A stretch of DNA of 24,194 nucleotides. Source: Bacillota bacterium (GTDB lineage: Bacteria > Bacillota > Clostridia > Peptostreptococcales > Anaerovoracaceae). The notes below the pieces were generated by a model that saw only the letters and a program-made list of their open reading frames with translations, was not told the DNA's origin and searched no databases. The DNA is taken from positions 1 through 24,194 of the forward strand of contig JAGATO010000216.1 in NCBI GenBank assembly GCA_017621195.1. The letters are read 5' to 3'. Shown one piece after another: positions 13,347 through 21,477 of the stretch. Position 1 is the first letter of the stretch; each line of letters begins with the position of its first letter. A program made the translations under genes and the position numbers.

Positions 13347-13655
13347 TTACAGGAAAATACGGTCCAGACTTGTGATTTTCAGCAGCTTTTCCACATTCTT
13401 CGCCGGGTTTACCATCTTCATGGCATAACCATGCTCCTTCATGCGTTCATAAGCGCCGATGATCACTCCCAAACCTGTACTGTCGATATAGGAAAGGTCT
13501 TTGATATCAATCGTTGCGGGAGCCGCCTTCTCTTCCAGCATTTTGTTCAGTTCACCTCGCAGCTGTGCAGCGTTGCTGATATCCACTTCCCCCGTAAGGA
13601 CCATATCCCAGCGACGTTCTTCAGCGTTAAATTCTCGCCTGATTTCTAAAGACAT
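13347..13655 (-). CDS. rsbV: Anti-anti-sigma factor, RsbV type (STAS domain)
   Basis: This is a single STAS domain of 102 residues. The phosphorylation site is Ser59 in YIDSTGLG, followed by the usual GLGVIIGAYERMKEHG helix. When unphosphorylated it should bind RsbW and free SigB. The ATG at 13655 has an AGGAGG ribosome site. Only 71 bases separate it from gyrA, and most of that is a hairpin, so no clear sigma-A or SigB-type promoter can be placed before it. It could be expressed by read-through from gyrA. No phosphatase (RsbU/RsbP) gene is in the window. Confidence 0.9.
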   Translation of the reverse strand: MSLEIRREFNAEERRWDMVLTGEVDISNAAQLRGELNKMLEEKAAPATIDIKDLSYIDSTGLGVIIGAYERMKEHGYAMKMVNPAKNVEKLLKITSLDRIFL

Positions 13656-13686
13656 GAATCTTTCCTCCTCAATTTATTCCCTGAAT

Positions 13687-13716
13687 CGGGACCGCGAAAC
13701 GCGGTCCCGCCTTTTT
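13687..13716 (+). terminator. Strong GC hairpin with T run on the strand opposite the genes
   Basis: CGGGACCGCG and CGCGGTCCCG form a perfect ten-base-pair stem around AAA. The T run follows on the plus strand only. Genes on both sides (gyrA, rsbV) are on the minus strand, where AAAAAGG comes before and GATTCAGG after the stem. Confidence 0.6.
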
Positions 13717-13726
13717 CGTCCGGTGT

Positions 13727-16216
13727 TTATTCGGTCATCATGCTGATTTGCATGTCATCGGATTCTTTCTTTTCTTCTTCCTCGTCATCGCGGATGACCT
13801 TGGCCATGGCGATGATGTTGGCTTCTTCTTCCACGCGCATGATCTTCACACCCTGGGTCGCACGGCCCAGACGGGAAATTTCATTGGCCTTGATGCGGAT
13901 GATGATGCCGTCGGAATTGATCAGCAGCACTTCGTCGTTGTCGTTGACCACCATGGCGCCGATCAGATGTCCCGTCTTACTGAACTTACCCTTGTCGTAA
14001 GTCAGAAGCCCCTTTCCGCCTCTGGCCTGGATCTTATAATCCTTCACCGGCGTTCTCTTTCCGAAGCCGGCCTGGGTTACCACCAGCAGTTCCTCGTTCT
14101 TTTCTGCCAGCTCCATGGCCACCACTTCGTCGTCCTTTTCCAGCGTAATAGCTCTGACGCCGCCGGCCAGACGACCCATGGGACGAACGTCATCTTCGCT
14201 GAAGCAGATGCACTTGCCGTTCTTCGTCACGATGATCACGTTGGAAGTGCCTGTAGTTTCTTTGATTCCGATCAGCTCGTCTCCGTCCTTCAGATTGATG
14301 GCGATGAGACCGGCCTTGCGGTTGGTGTCGAACTGGGCCATATCCACCTTCTTGATGATGCCCTGCTTCGTTACGGCGATCAGATATTTCTCGGATTCGA
14401 ACTCCTTCACCGGCATCACGGCAGTAATGCGCTCGCGCTGCATCAGGTTCAGGAAGTTCACCGCCGGCGTTCCCTTGGCCGTTCTGTGAGCCTCGGGTAT
14501 TTCGTAAGCCTTGATCCGGTACGCCTTACCCAGATTGGTAAAGAACATCAGATAATCGTGAGTGGACGTGATGATCAGGTTCTTGACGAAATCGTTTTCC
14601 CTGGTGGTCAGTCCGGTGATTCCCTTTCCGCCCCGCTTCTGGGCTTTATACGTATCGGCCGGAACCCGCTTCAGATAGCCCAGATGGGTCAGGGTGACGG
14701 CAACCTTCTCTTCGGCGATCAGGTCCTCTTCGTCCAGCTCCTCTGCATCTGCCATGATCTTGGTGCGGCGCTTGTCGTTGTATTTCTTCTTGATCTCCAA
14801 AAGCTCGTCCTTGATGACGCCCATCAGCATCTTCTCGTCGGCAAGCAGCTGCTTGTAGTAGGCGATCTTCTTTAACAGCTCCTGGTATTCCTCTTCAATC
14901 TTCTCCCGTTCCAGACCCTGGAGGCGGCGCAGCTGCATTTCCAGAATGGACTGGGCCTGAATTTCCGACAGGCCAAATGTGTCCATCAACCGCTGCTTCG
15001 CATCGTTGTAGCTGGTGCGGATGATGCGAATGACTTCATCGATGTTGTCGATGGCGATCCGCAGACCTTCCAGAATGTGAGCCCGAGCTTCGGCTTTCTT
15101 CAGATCGTAACGCGTTCTCCGGGTGACCACGTCCTTCTGGTGTTTCAGATACTCGTCCAGTATCTCGTACAGATTCAGAACCTTGGGACGGCCGTCCACC
15201 AGAGCAATCATGATGACAGAGAAGCTCTCCTGCATCTGGGTGTGTTTATATAAGCGGTTCAGCGTGATCTGCGCATTGGCGTCCCTCTTCGGTTCGATGA
15301 CGATTCGCATTCCCTGACGATTGGATTCGTCACGGATATCGGAAATGCCGTCGATTCTCTTCTCCTTGACCAGCTCGGCAATCTTTTCGATGAGCCGCGC
15401 TTTGTTCACCTGATAGGGAATCTCCGTTACGATGATCTGCTGGCGGCCGCGGCTGGATTCTTCGATCTCCGCTCTGGCTCTCACCAGAATCTTTCCCTGA
15501 CCGGTACGGTAGGCTTCCTTGATGGCCGTCTTTCCCATGATGGTGGCACCGGTGGGAAAATCCGGTCCCTTGACGATCTTGATCAGGTCCTCCACCGTAG
15601 CCGAGTCATCATCGATCAGCTTTACCGCCGCGTCGATGACCTCCCCCAGGTTGTGGGGCGGAATGGACGTAGCCATACCGACGGCGATACCGTTGGAGCC
15701 GTTGACCAAAAGCTGCGGAAACCGCGCCGGCAGCACCTTCGGTTCTTCCTCTTCACCGTCGAAGTTGGGCATGAAGTCTACGGTTTCCTTCTCGATGTCC
15801 CGCAGCATTTCCAGCGCGAAGGGAGTCATTCTCGCTTCGGTGTAACGCATGGCCGCCGCGCCGTCGCCGTCCACGGAGCCGAAGTTGCCGTGGCCGTCCA
15901 CCAGCATGTAGCGGATGGAGAAATCCTGAGCCATGCGCACCATGGCGTCGTAGATGGAACTGTCGCCGTGGGGGTGGTATTTACCCATGACTTCACCCAC
16001 GATACGGGCGGATTTTTTATGGGGCTTGTCCGGAGTTACTCCCAGACCGCTCATTCCGTATAAAATTCTTCTGTGTACCGGCTTCAGACCGTCTCTGACG
16101 TCCGGCAGGGCTCGTCCTACGATGACGCTCATGGCATAGTCGATGTAGGAGTTCTTCATTTCATCGTGGATCTCGTGCTGAATCAGCTTACTTCGATCCT
16201 GTAAAGAGTTATCCAT
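13727..16216 (-). CDS. gyrA: DNA gyrase subunit A
   Basis: The 829-residue breakage-reunion subunit pairs with GyrB to introduce negative supercoils. The catalytic tyrosine is Tyr125 in AAMRYTEARM. The quinolone-determining region reads KYHPHGDSSIYDAMVRMAQ. Ser86 and Asp90 correspond to E. coli Ser83 and Asp87, so no classic resistance change is seen. The C-terminal beta-pinwheel has GyrA-box repeats, with the RGGKGITGL motif near residue 533 and a related RGGKGLL later. An acidic tail (DDEEEEKKESDD) ends the protein. The ATG at 16216 has GGAGG nine bases upstream. It follows gyrB by 18 bases and is co-transcribed with it. Confidence 0.98.
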   Translation of the reverse strand: MDNSLQDRSKLIQHEIHDEMKNSYIDYAMSVIVGRALPDVRDGLKPVHRRILYGMSGLGVTPDKPHKKSARIVGEVMGKYHPHGDSSIYDAMVRMAQDFSIRYMLVDGHGNFGSVDGDGAAAMRYTEARMTPFALEMLRDIEKETVDFMPNFDGEEEEPKVLPARFPQLLVNGSNGIAVGMATSIPPHNLGEVIDAAVKLIDDDSATVEDLIKIVKGPDFPTGATIMGKTAIKEAYRTGQGKILVRARAEIEESSRGRQQIIVTEIPYQVNKARLIEKIAELVKEKRIDGISDIRDESNRQGMRIVIEPKRDANAQITLNRLYKHTQMQESFSVIMIALVDGRPKVLNLYEILDEYLKHQKDVVTRRTRYDLKKAEARAHILEGLRIAIDNIDEVIRIIRTSYNDAKQRLMDTFGLSEIQAQSILEMQLRRLQGLEREKIEEEYQELLKKIAYYKQLLADEKMLMGVIKDELLEIKKKYNDKRRTKIMADAEELDEEDLIAEEKVAVTLTHLGYLKRVPADTYKAQKRGGKGITGLTTRENDFVKNLIITSTHDYLMFFTNLGKAYRIKAYEIPEAHRTAKGTPAVNFLNLMQRERITAVMPVKEFESEKYLIAVTKQGIIKKVDMAQFDTNRKAGLIAINLKDGDELIGIKETTGTSNVIIVTKNGKCICFSEDDVRPMGRLAGGVRAITLEKDDEVVAMELAEKNEELLVVTQAGFGKRTPVKDYKIQARGGKGLLTYDKGKFSKTGHLIGAMVVNDNDEVLLINSDGIIIRIKANEISRLGRATQGVKIMRVEEEANIIAMAKVIRDDEEEEKKESDDMQISMMTE

Positions 16217-16234
16217 GTGTCATTTCCTCCTGCA

Positions 16235-18160
16235 TTAAATATCCAGCGTCGCGTACTGTGCGTTGTCTTCGATGAATTTCTTTCTGGGCGGAACCTTGTC
16301 ACCCATCAGCGTAGTGAAGATCTCGTCGGCAGCCGTGGCATCCTCCAGGGTAATCTGGATCAGCGTTCGGTTATTGAAGTCCATGGTGGTCTCCCACAGC
16401 TGGTGGAAGTCCATTTCTCCCAGACCCTTGTATCTCTGAATAACGGCCTTACCCGGCTTTTCGTTCAGGGCGGCCATCAGCTTTTCCTGCTCCTTTTCGG
16501 AGTAGGTATAGTAGACATCCTTGTTCTTCTTCACCTGGAACAAGGGCGGCTGCGCAGCGTAAACGTGGCCGTTTTCGATGAGCGGCGTCATGTATCTGTA
16601 GAAGAAGGTCAGAAGCAGCGTACGGATGTGAGCTCCGTCCACATCGGCATCGGTCATGATGATGATCTTGTGGTAGCGCAGCTTCTCGATGTTGAAGTCG
16701 CTGCCGATACCGCAGCCGAAGGCGGTGATCATGTTCTTGATTTCATCGGAGTTCAGGATTCTGTCCAGACGGGCCTTTTCCACGTTCAGGATCTTACCGC
16801 GCAGAGGAAGTACGGCCTGACGCGTTCTGTCGCGGCCCTGCTTGGCGGAACCGCCTGCGGAGTCACCCTCTACCAGGAAGATTTCCGACAGAGCCGGGTC
16901 CTTTTCGGAGCAGTCAGCCAGCTTTCCGGGCAGGGAGATTCCTTCCAGGGCACTCTTTCTCCGTGTCAGCTCTCTGGCCTTTCTGGCCGCTTCTCTGGCC
17001 CGGGCCGCCTTCAGACACTTGTCCAGGATCGCCTTGGACTGCTGGGGATTCTCCTCCAGGAAGGCGGTCAGATTTTCGTTGGTTACCATTTCCACGAAGC
17101 CGCGCATTTCACTGTTTCCCAGCTTGGTCTTGGTCTGACCTTCAAACTGGGGCTCCGTCAGCTTGACGGAAATGATGGCGGTCAATCCTTCCCGGACGTC
17201 TTCACCGGCCAGTCCTTCTTCGTTTTCCCGGATGAACTTGTTCTTCCGGGCGTAATCGTTGAATACCCTGGTCAGGGCGGACTTGAAGCCAACCATGTGG
17301 GTACCGCCTTCGGTGGTGTTGATGTTATTGGCATAGGAAAGGATCATCTCGTTGTATCGATCGGTGTACTGCATGGCGATTTCCACCTCGTAGGTATCGC
17401 GCTGCGCCTCGAAATAGATGATGTCGGGATGGATCGCTTCCTTGTTTTTATTCTGATGCTTTACGAATTCCCGAATACCGCCCTCGTAATGGAACACCTC
17501 GGACTTTTTCTTTCCTTCTCTTTCATCCTTCAGAGTGATTTTAATTCCTTTGTTAAGGAAGGCCATCTCTCTCAGGCGATGTTCCAGAGTATCGTAGCTG
17601 TATTCCGTTTCTTCGAAGATCTCCGGATCGGCCTTAAAGGTGGTCCGGGATCCCGTCTTCTTTCCGCATTCGCCGATGACGGTCAAATCGCTGGTGACCT
17701 TTCCTCTGGAATACGTCTGCTTGTATATCTTTCCGTTGCGCTTGATCTCCACTTCCATAGATTCGGACAGGGCGTTGACGACGGAGGCGCCTACGCCGTG
17801 AAGACCGCCGGATACCTTGTATCCTCCGCCGCCGAACTTTCCGCCGGCGTGCAGTACGGTATGAATGACTTCCACCGCAGGACGCTTCATCTTGGGATGA
17901 AGGTCGACGGGCATACCTCTTCCGTCATCCTCTACGGTGATGGAATTGTCTTTATGAATGACGACGCTGATGGATTTGCAGAATCCTGCCAGCGCTTCGT
18001 CGATGCTGTTATCCACGATCTCGTAAACCAGATGGTGAAGACCTCTGGGACCGGTGGTTCCGATGTACATGCCGGGACGCTTTCTGACGGGTTCCAGACC
18101 TTCCAGAACCTGAATCTGCTCGGCATTGTACTCCTGCTGTTTCACTTCTTCAAATGCCAT
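16235..18160 (-). CDS. gyrB: DNA gyrase subunit B
   Basis: The 641-residue ATPase subunit of gyrase contains the GHKL ATP site with VDNSIDEALAG, EDDGRGMPVD and GLHGVGASVVNALS. The TOPRIM domain shows EGDSAGGSAKQGRDR and MTDADVDGAHIRTLLL, with acidic metal ligands in each. The length is normal for Gram-positive GyrB (about 640). The ATG at 18160 has GGAGG five bases upstream; the ATG at 18172 lacks a ribosome site. It diverges from dnaA across the 696-base origin gap, unlike in Bacillus, where gyrB lies downstream of recF in the dnaA direction. Confidence 0.98.
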   Translation of the reverse strand: MAFEEVKQQEYNAEQIQVLEGLEPVRKRPGMYIGTTGPRGLHHLVYEIVDNSIDEALAGFCKSISVVIHKDNSITVEDDGRGMPVDLHPKMKRPAVEVIHTVLHAGGKFGGGGYKVSGGLHGVGASVVNALSESMEVEIKRNGKIYKQTYSRGKVTSDLTVIGECGKKTGSRTTFKADPEIFEETEYSYDTLEHRLREMAFLNKGIKITLKDEREGKKKSEVFHYEGGIREFVKHQNKNKEAIHPDIIYFEAQRDTYEVEIAMQYTDRYNEMILSYANNINTTEGGTHMVGFKSALTRVFNDYARKNKFIRENEEGLAGEDVREGLTAIISVKLTEPQFEGQTKTKLGNSEMRGFVEMVTNENLTAFLEENPQQSKAILDKCLKAARAREAARKARELTRRKSALEGISLPGKLADCSEKDPALSEIFLVEGDSAGGSAKQGRDRTRQAVLPLRGKILNVEKARLDRILNSDEIKNMITAFGCGIGSDFNIEKLRYHKIIIMTDADVDGAHIRTLLLTFFYRYMTPLIENGHVYAAQPPLFQVKKNKDVYYTYSEKEQEKLMAALNEKPGKAVIQRYKGLGEMDFHQLWETTMDFNNRTLIQITLEDATAADEIFTTLMGDKVPPRKKFIEDNAQYATLDI

Positions 18161-18294
18161 GGTTTCCTCCATATCACTCTATCACTTATATAAATATCGA
18201 TCTTTCCTGTGTTTGCATCTCTTCTGCCTTTCGGGAAAATGCCCTGTTACAGAGGCCTATTTCACCGGAAAAAGCACATACCAATACAGAATCC

Positions 18295-18300
18295 ATTCTA
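18295..18300 (-). promoter_or_regulatory. Candidate -10 box for gyrB-gyrA
   Basis: The minus strand reads TAGAAT here. TTTCAA lies 17 bases upstream, which is a poor -35. The leader to gyrB would be about 130 bases. It is a weak call, given because some promoter must lie in this gap. Confidence 0.3.
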
Positions 18301-18660
18301 CACCAAATTTCGGGATTTTGAAAGATTTTTTAGTTTAAATGATTAAAATTATTATTTTTGTTTTTTATCTGTCCCAAATCGACGTTTTTCAGCCTTATAT
18401 TTATTAAAAAAATGTTAATTATACTTTATGGTTATGTAAATTTTTACTACTCCTTCCTTTTTTCCCGCCATGCACTTCCTCAGGACCGCATCTGTTCCCA
18501 TCGAAAGCTGCATCCGAATGCTTCTCCTGAGGCGGAAGCGACGATGCGACCATAGATAACAGAAATTTTTTTCGTCATTCTTTTTTTTATTTCGATTTTT
18601 TACAATCGCCGTTTTTTTCTTTGATGGGCTCCGAACCCTTCTCACCCACAATATCTATGG

Positions 18661-18669
18661 TTATCCACA
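18661..18669 (+). other. DnaA box (perfect)
   Basis: TTATCCACA, the consensus DnaA-binding nonamer, lies in the gap upstream of dnaA. Confidence 0.85.
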
Positions 18670-18752
18670 GCTTTTTTCGCCTTCTACCACAAGTTTTTCC
18701 TTGAAAAATACAGAGGAAAGCGTCGCAGATTTTCCTTATTTCAAGATGGGGC

Positions 18753-18782
18753 TTGCCTGTGGATAACTTTTTTTGATATGAT
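18753..18782 (+). promoter_or_regulatory. Probable dnaA promoter with a DnaA box inside it
   Basis: TTGCCT (18753-18758) and TATGAT (18777-18782) are 18 bases apart. A perfect DnaA box in reverse orientation (TGTGGATAA, 18758-18766) overlaps the -35 end and spacer. This arrangement fits repression of dnaA by its own product, as known in other bacteria. Confidence 0.6.
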
Positions 18783-18788
18783 AAATGT

Positions 18789-18824
18789 ACTGAAAATGGC
18801 GCCGCTACCCGCGGCGTTTTCAGT
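18789..18824 (+). promoter_or_regulatory. Hairpin in the dnaA leader, possible attenuator
   Basis: ACTGAAAA pairs with TTTTCAGT, and inside it CGCCGC pairs with GCGGCG around TACCC, with a three-base bulge. The inner stem followed by TTTTC looks like a terminator. It lies between the promoter and the dnaA start codon. Confidence 0.45.
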
Positions 18825-18856
18825 CGTGTATCACATTCTGAAAAAGGTAATAATAT

Positions 18857-20206
18857 ATGAAAAAGAAAGATTTGGATCGAATTTGGAGTTCCGTCCAAGA
18901 CCATGTAAAAAACGAAACCACCCTTGTCAGCGCCGCCTATCAGGCCTGGATCGCTCCCGTCAAAGCGGTGAACATCGATCAGGAGAACAGGGTCCTGTAC
19001 CTGTCCACAGAAATTGAAATGGGAAAATCCCTGTTGGAAAGCCGATACAAGCAGACGCTGGAAAGCAGCGTAGCCGCCATTTTGGGAGAACCGTACAAAG
19101 TGGTCGTCATGCTGGCCGATGAAATCGACGGTACGCAGGAAGAAACCTTCTACACACCGTATACCGACGAACTGAATCTGAACCCGAAATACATTTTCAG
19201 CACCTTCGTCGTCGGCAAGAACAACGAATTTGCCCACGCGGTTTCTCTGGCTGTAGCCAACAATCCGTCCCGGGCCCACAATCCTCTGTTTCTGTATGGA
19301 GATGCCGGACTGGGAAAAACCCATCTGATGCACGCCATCGGACACGCCATCCGGAAGAACTTCCCCAACCTGAAGGTCCTCTACGTTTCCTCGGAAATGT
19401 TTACCAACGAGCTGATTCGGGCCATCCGTGAAAACCGCCAGATGGAATTCAAGAATAAATACAGAAGCATCGACGTATTTATGCTGGACGACATTCAGTT
19501 CATCGAGGGAAAGGACAGCACTCAGGAAGAACTGTTCTACACCTTCAACGACCTTCACATGGCCAACAAGCAGATCATCTTCACCAGCGACAAACCGCCA
19601 TCACAGCTGAAGGGTCTGGAGCAGCGGCTGACCTCCCGGTTCGGCATGGGCATGGTTGCCAAGATCGAAGAACCCGACTACGAAACGAGAGTTGCCATTC
19701 TGACGAAAAAAGCGGAGCTGGAGGATATCTATTTGTCCGATACGGCCATGGAAGCCATCCACACCATCGCACAGAACATTCCTTCCAACATCCGTGAGCT
19801 GGAAGGAGCGCTGAACCGAATCATCGCCTACGCCAATCTGACCAACCAGAAAATCACCAAGGAAATGGCTCATCAGGTTCTGCAGGATGTATTTTCCTCG
19901 AAGCAGAAGGAAGTGACGCCGGAGGAAATCAAGAAAACCGTAGCGAAGCATTTCAACGTGAAGCTGGCTGATTTCGATTCTTCCAAGCGGTCCCGAAACA
20001 TCGCCTATCCCCGTCAGATCGCCATGTACCTCTGCCGCGAAATGACCGGGCTATCTCTGCCGAAGATCGGAGAGTTGTTCGGCGGCCGGGATCATACCAC
20101 GGTTCTTCACGGCTGCGAAAAGATTTCAAAGGACCTGGAAAGCGAACCGGATTCCGAGCTTCATCAGACCATCGAGGCTCTGAAAAACGAGATGCAGGAA
20201 TCCTGA
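18857..20206 (+). CDS. dnaA: Chromosomal replication initiator DnaA
   Basis: The 449-residue AAA+ initiator binds DnaA boxes and opens oriC. Domain I is at 1-85. A short linker follows, then the AAA+ core with Walker A GDAGLGKT (148-155) and Walker B VFMLDDIQF. The C-terminal DNA-binding domain has the signature CREMTGLSLPKIGELFGGRD and HTTVLHGCEKI. The length is the same class as Bacillus DnaA (446). The ATG at 18857 follows AAAGGT. It heads the plus-strand run dnaA-dnaN-recF and has DnaA boxes on both sides. Confidence 0.98.
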   Translation: MKKKDLDRIWSSVQDHVKNETTLVSAAYQAWIAPVKAVNIDQENRVLYLSTEIEMGKSLLESRYKQTLESSVAAILGEPYKVVVMLADEIDGTQEETFYTPYTDELNLNPKYIFSTFVVGKNNEFAHAVSLAVANNPSRAHNPLFLYGDAGLGKTHLMHAIGHAIRKNFPNLKVLYVSSEMFTNELIRAIRENRQMEFKNKYRSIDVFMLDDIQFIEGKDSTQEELFYTFNDLHMANKQIIFTSDKPPSQLKGLEQRLTSRFGMGMVAKIEEPDYETRVAILTKKAELEDIYLSDTAMEAIHTIAQNIPSNIRELEGALNRIIAYANLTNQKITKEMAHQVLQDVFSSKQKEVTPEEIKKTVAKHFNVKLADFDSSKRSRNIAYPRQIAMYLCREMTGLSLPKIGELFGGRDHTTVLHGCEKISKDLESEPDSELHQTIEALKNEMQES

Positions 20207-20361
20207 GAAATCCACAGGGCTTTTACACAGAAAAAACAAGTTTTCCACAGGGTTTTTGAAAGATACGGACCTTGAATTTACTTGTCCACAGAAGTTATCC
20301 ACATATTCACAGGCCCTACTACTACTGCTACTGCAAAAAATAAAAAAAAGGAGGCTGCCCC
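20207..20361. other. oriC unwinding part between dnaA and dnaN: DnaA-box cluster
   Basis: These 155 bases hold a ladder of DnaA-box-like nonamers, all in the same direction. They are AAATCCACA (20208-20216), TTTTACACA (20221-20229), TTTTCCACA (20241-20249), TTGTCCACA (20282-20290), exact TTATCCACA (20295-20303) and ATATTCACA (20303-20311). They are followed by a GC step, a triplet repeat and an A-rich run. The order matches the basal unwinding element described for Bacillus. Confidence 0.8.
20316..20334 (+). other. DnaA-trio element
   Basis: Six consecutive triplets CTA CTA CTA CTG CTA CTG begin five bases past the last box-like site, after GGCCC. The other strand therefore carries 3'-GAT/GAC repeats, the known DnaA-trio pattern that guides DnaA onto single-stranded DNA. 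The A-rich run at 20335-20349 would be the first DNA to open. Confidence 0.78.
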
Positions 20362-21468
20362 ATGAAATTTTCATGCCCACAACAAACGTTAGCGAAAGCT
20401 TTAAATGTGGTTTCCAAAGCCATTACCAACCGAACCACCATTCCCATCTTAAAGGGAATTCTTCTGGAAACGGAAAACGATCAGCTGATTCTAACCGCTT
20501 CTGATCTGGAGCTGTCCATCGAAACGAAGATTGACGTGACCACGTCGCAGAACGGCTCTTTAGTGGTATCGGCAAAGCTGTTCAGCGACATCGTACGGAA
20601 ACTGCCCAACGGTATGGTAGAAGTAGAAGAAAAAGAAAACAATCGAATTATCATTCGCTGTCTGTCCTCCGAATTTACCATCGTAGGTCAGCCGGCCGAT
20701 GAATTTCCCAATACCGGCGAGATTGAAGAACACAATTCCATCCGTATGGAAAAAGAATTGTTCCGGGACATGGTTCGCAGAACATCCTTTGCTGCCAGCG
20801 TGGATGAGTCCAAGGGGATCATCCAGGGCGTTCTAATCGATATCGGAGAAGAACTTCTGCAGATGGTGGCGCTGGACGGATACCGCATGGCCATCACACG
20901 GGAACACGTGCGCAGCGACGATGCCCGCCGTATCATCATTTCCGCCCGCATCTTAAACGAAGTCAACAAGGTCATTACGGATTCGGACAGCGAAGAAGAC
21001 ATGGACATCGTTTTGGATCAGAAGAAGGCCATGTTCCTCACCGGCGATACGAAGATCGTGGTCCGCATGCTGGAAGGCCAGTTCATCGATTTCAAAAATG
21101 TAATTCCGAAGGAATACAAGACCCGGATTAAGGTATCCCGCGGCGATTTTTCTGAAAGCATCGAGCGTGCGTCACTGCTGGCCAGAGACGGAAAGAACAA
21201 CCTGATCCGCATGACGGTAGGAGACAACACCATGACCATCACCTCCCGGTCGGAAGAGGGAAATGTGAAGGAAGAGATCGCCATCGCAAGAGAAGGAGAC
21301 GGACTGGAAATCGGATTTAACTCCAAATATCTGCTGGATGTTATGAAGGTGGTCAGCAACGATGAAATCTATATGGAGTTCAATTCCAGCGTCAGTCCCT
21401 GCATGGTAAAGCCGGTGGAAGGGGATTCCTTTGAATATCTGGTTCTTCCGGTCAGAATTTCGAATTGA
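20362..21468 (+). CDS. dnaN: DNA polymerase III beta subunit (sliding clamp)
   Basis: The 368-residue clamp forms a ring-shaped dimer that tethers the replicative polymerase. The three-domain clamp fold is suggested by the length and by family segments PILKGILLETENDQLILTAS near the start, FPNTGEI in the middle domain and the closing FEYLVLPVRI. The start ATG has AAGGAGG seven bases upstream, directly after the origin A-run. It ends nine bases before recF. The S4-domain gene yaaA, often found between dnaN and recF in Firmicutes, is missing. Confidence 0.97.
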   Translation: MKFSCPQQTLAKALNVVSKAITNRTTIPILKGILLETENDQLILTASDLELSIETKIDVTTSQNGSLVVSAKLFSDIVRKLPNGMVEVEEKENNRIIIRCLSSEFTIVGQPADEFPNTGEIEEHNSIRMEKELFRDMVRRTSFAASVDESKGIIQGVLIDIGEELLQMVALDGYRMAITREHVRSDDARRIIISARILNEVNKVITDSDSEEDMDIVLDQKKAMFLTGDTKIVVRMLEGQFIDFKNVIPKEYKTRIKVSRGDFSESIERASLLARDGKNNLIRMTVGDNTMTITSRSEEGNVKEEIAIAREGDGLEIGFNSKYLLDVMKVVSNDEIYMEFNSSVSPCMVKPVEGDSFEYLVLPVRISN

Positions 21469-21477
21469 TACTAAATC

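Larger units (their letters stand above)
18161..18856. other. Origin of replication, dnaA-upstream part (oriC)
   Basis: This 696-base gap between divergent gyrB and dnaA has no gene. Its centre (about 18300-18620) is very AT-rich, with runs of A and T. It holds two exact DnaA boxes on opposite strands, TTATCCACA at 18661-18669 and its complement at 18758-18766. Together with the box cluster after dnaA this gives the two-part oriC layout known from Bacillus. Small frames in it are AT-rich noise. Confidence 0.8.

Noticed and set aside
12154..13655. spoIIAA-spoIIAB-sigF sporulation operon
   Set aside because: Gene order is the same, but the anti-sigma N-terminus (KPEYV...KVAVSEACTN) and the sigma middle region resemble RsbW and SigB better. 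The alternative is not fully excluded.
13727..16216. Quinolone-resistance substitutions in GyrA
   Set aside because: Ser86 and Asp90, the equivalents of E. coli Ser83 and Asp87, are both unchanged.
16217..18193. Plus-strand 658-residue open frame opposite gyrB
   Set aside because: It is the antisense shadow of gyrB, produced by codon bias; there is no ribosome site and no protein-like family signal.
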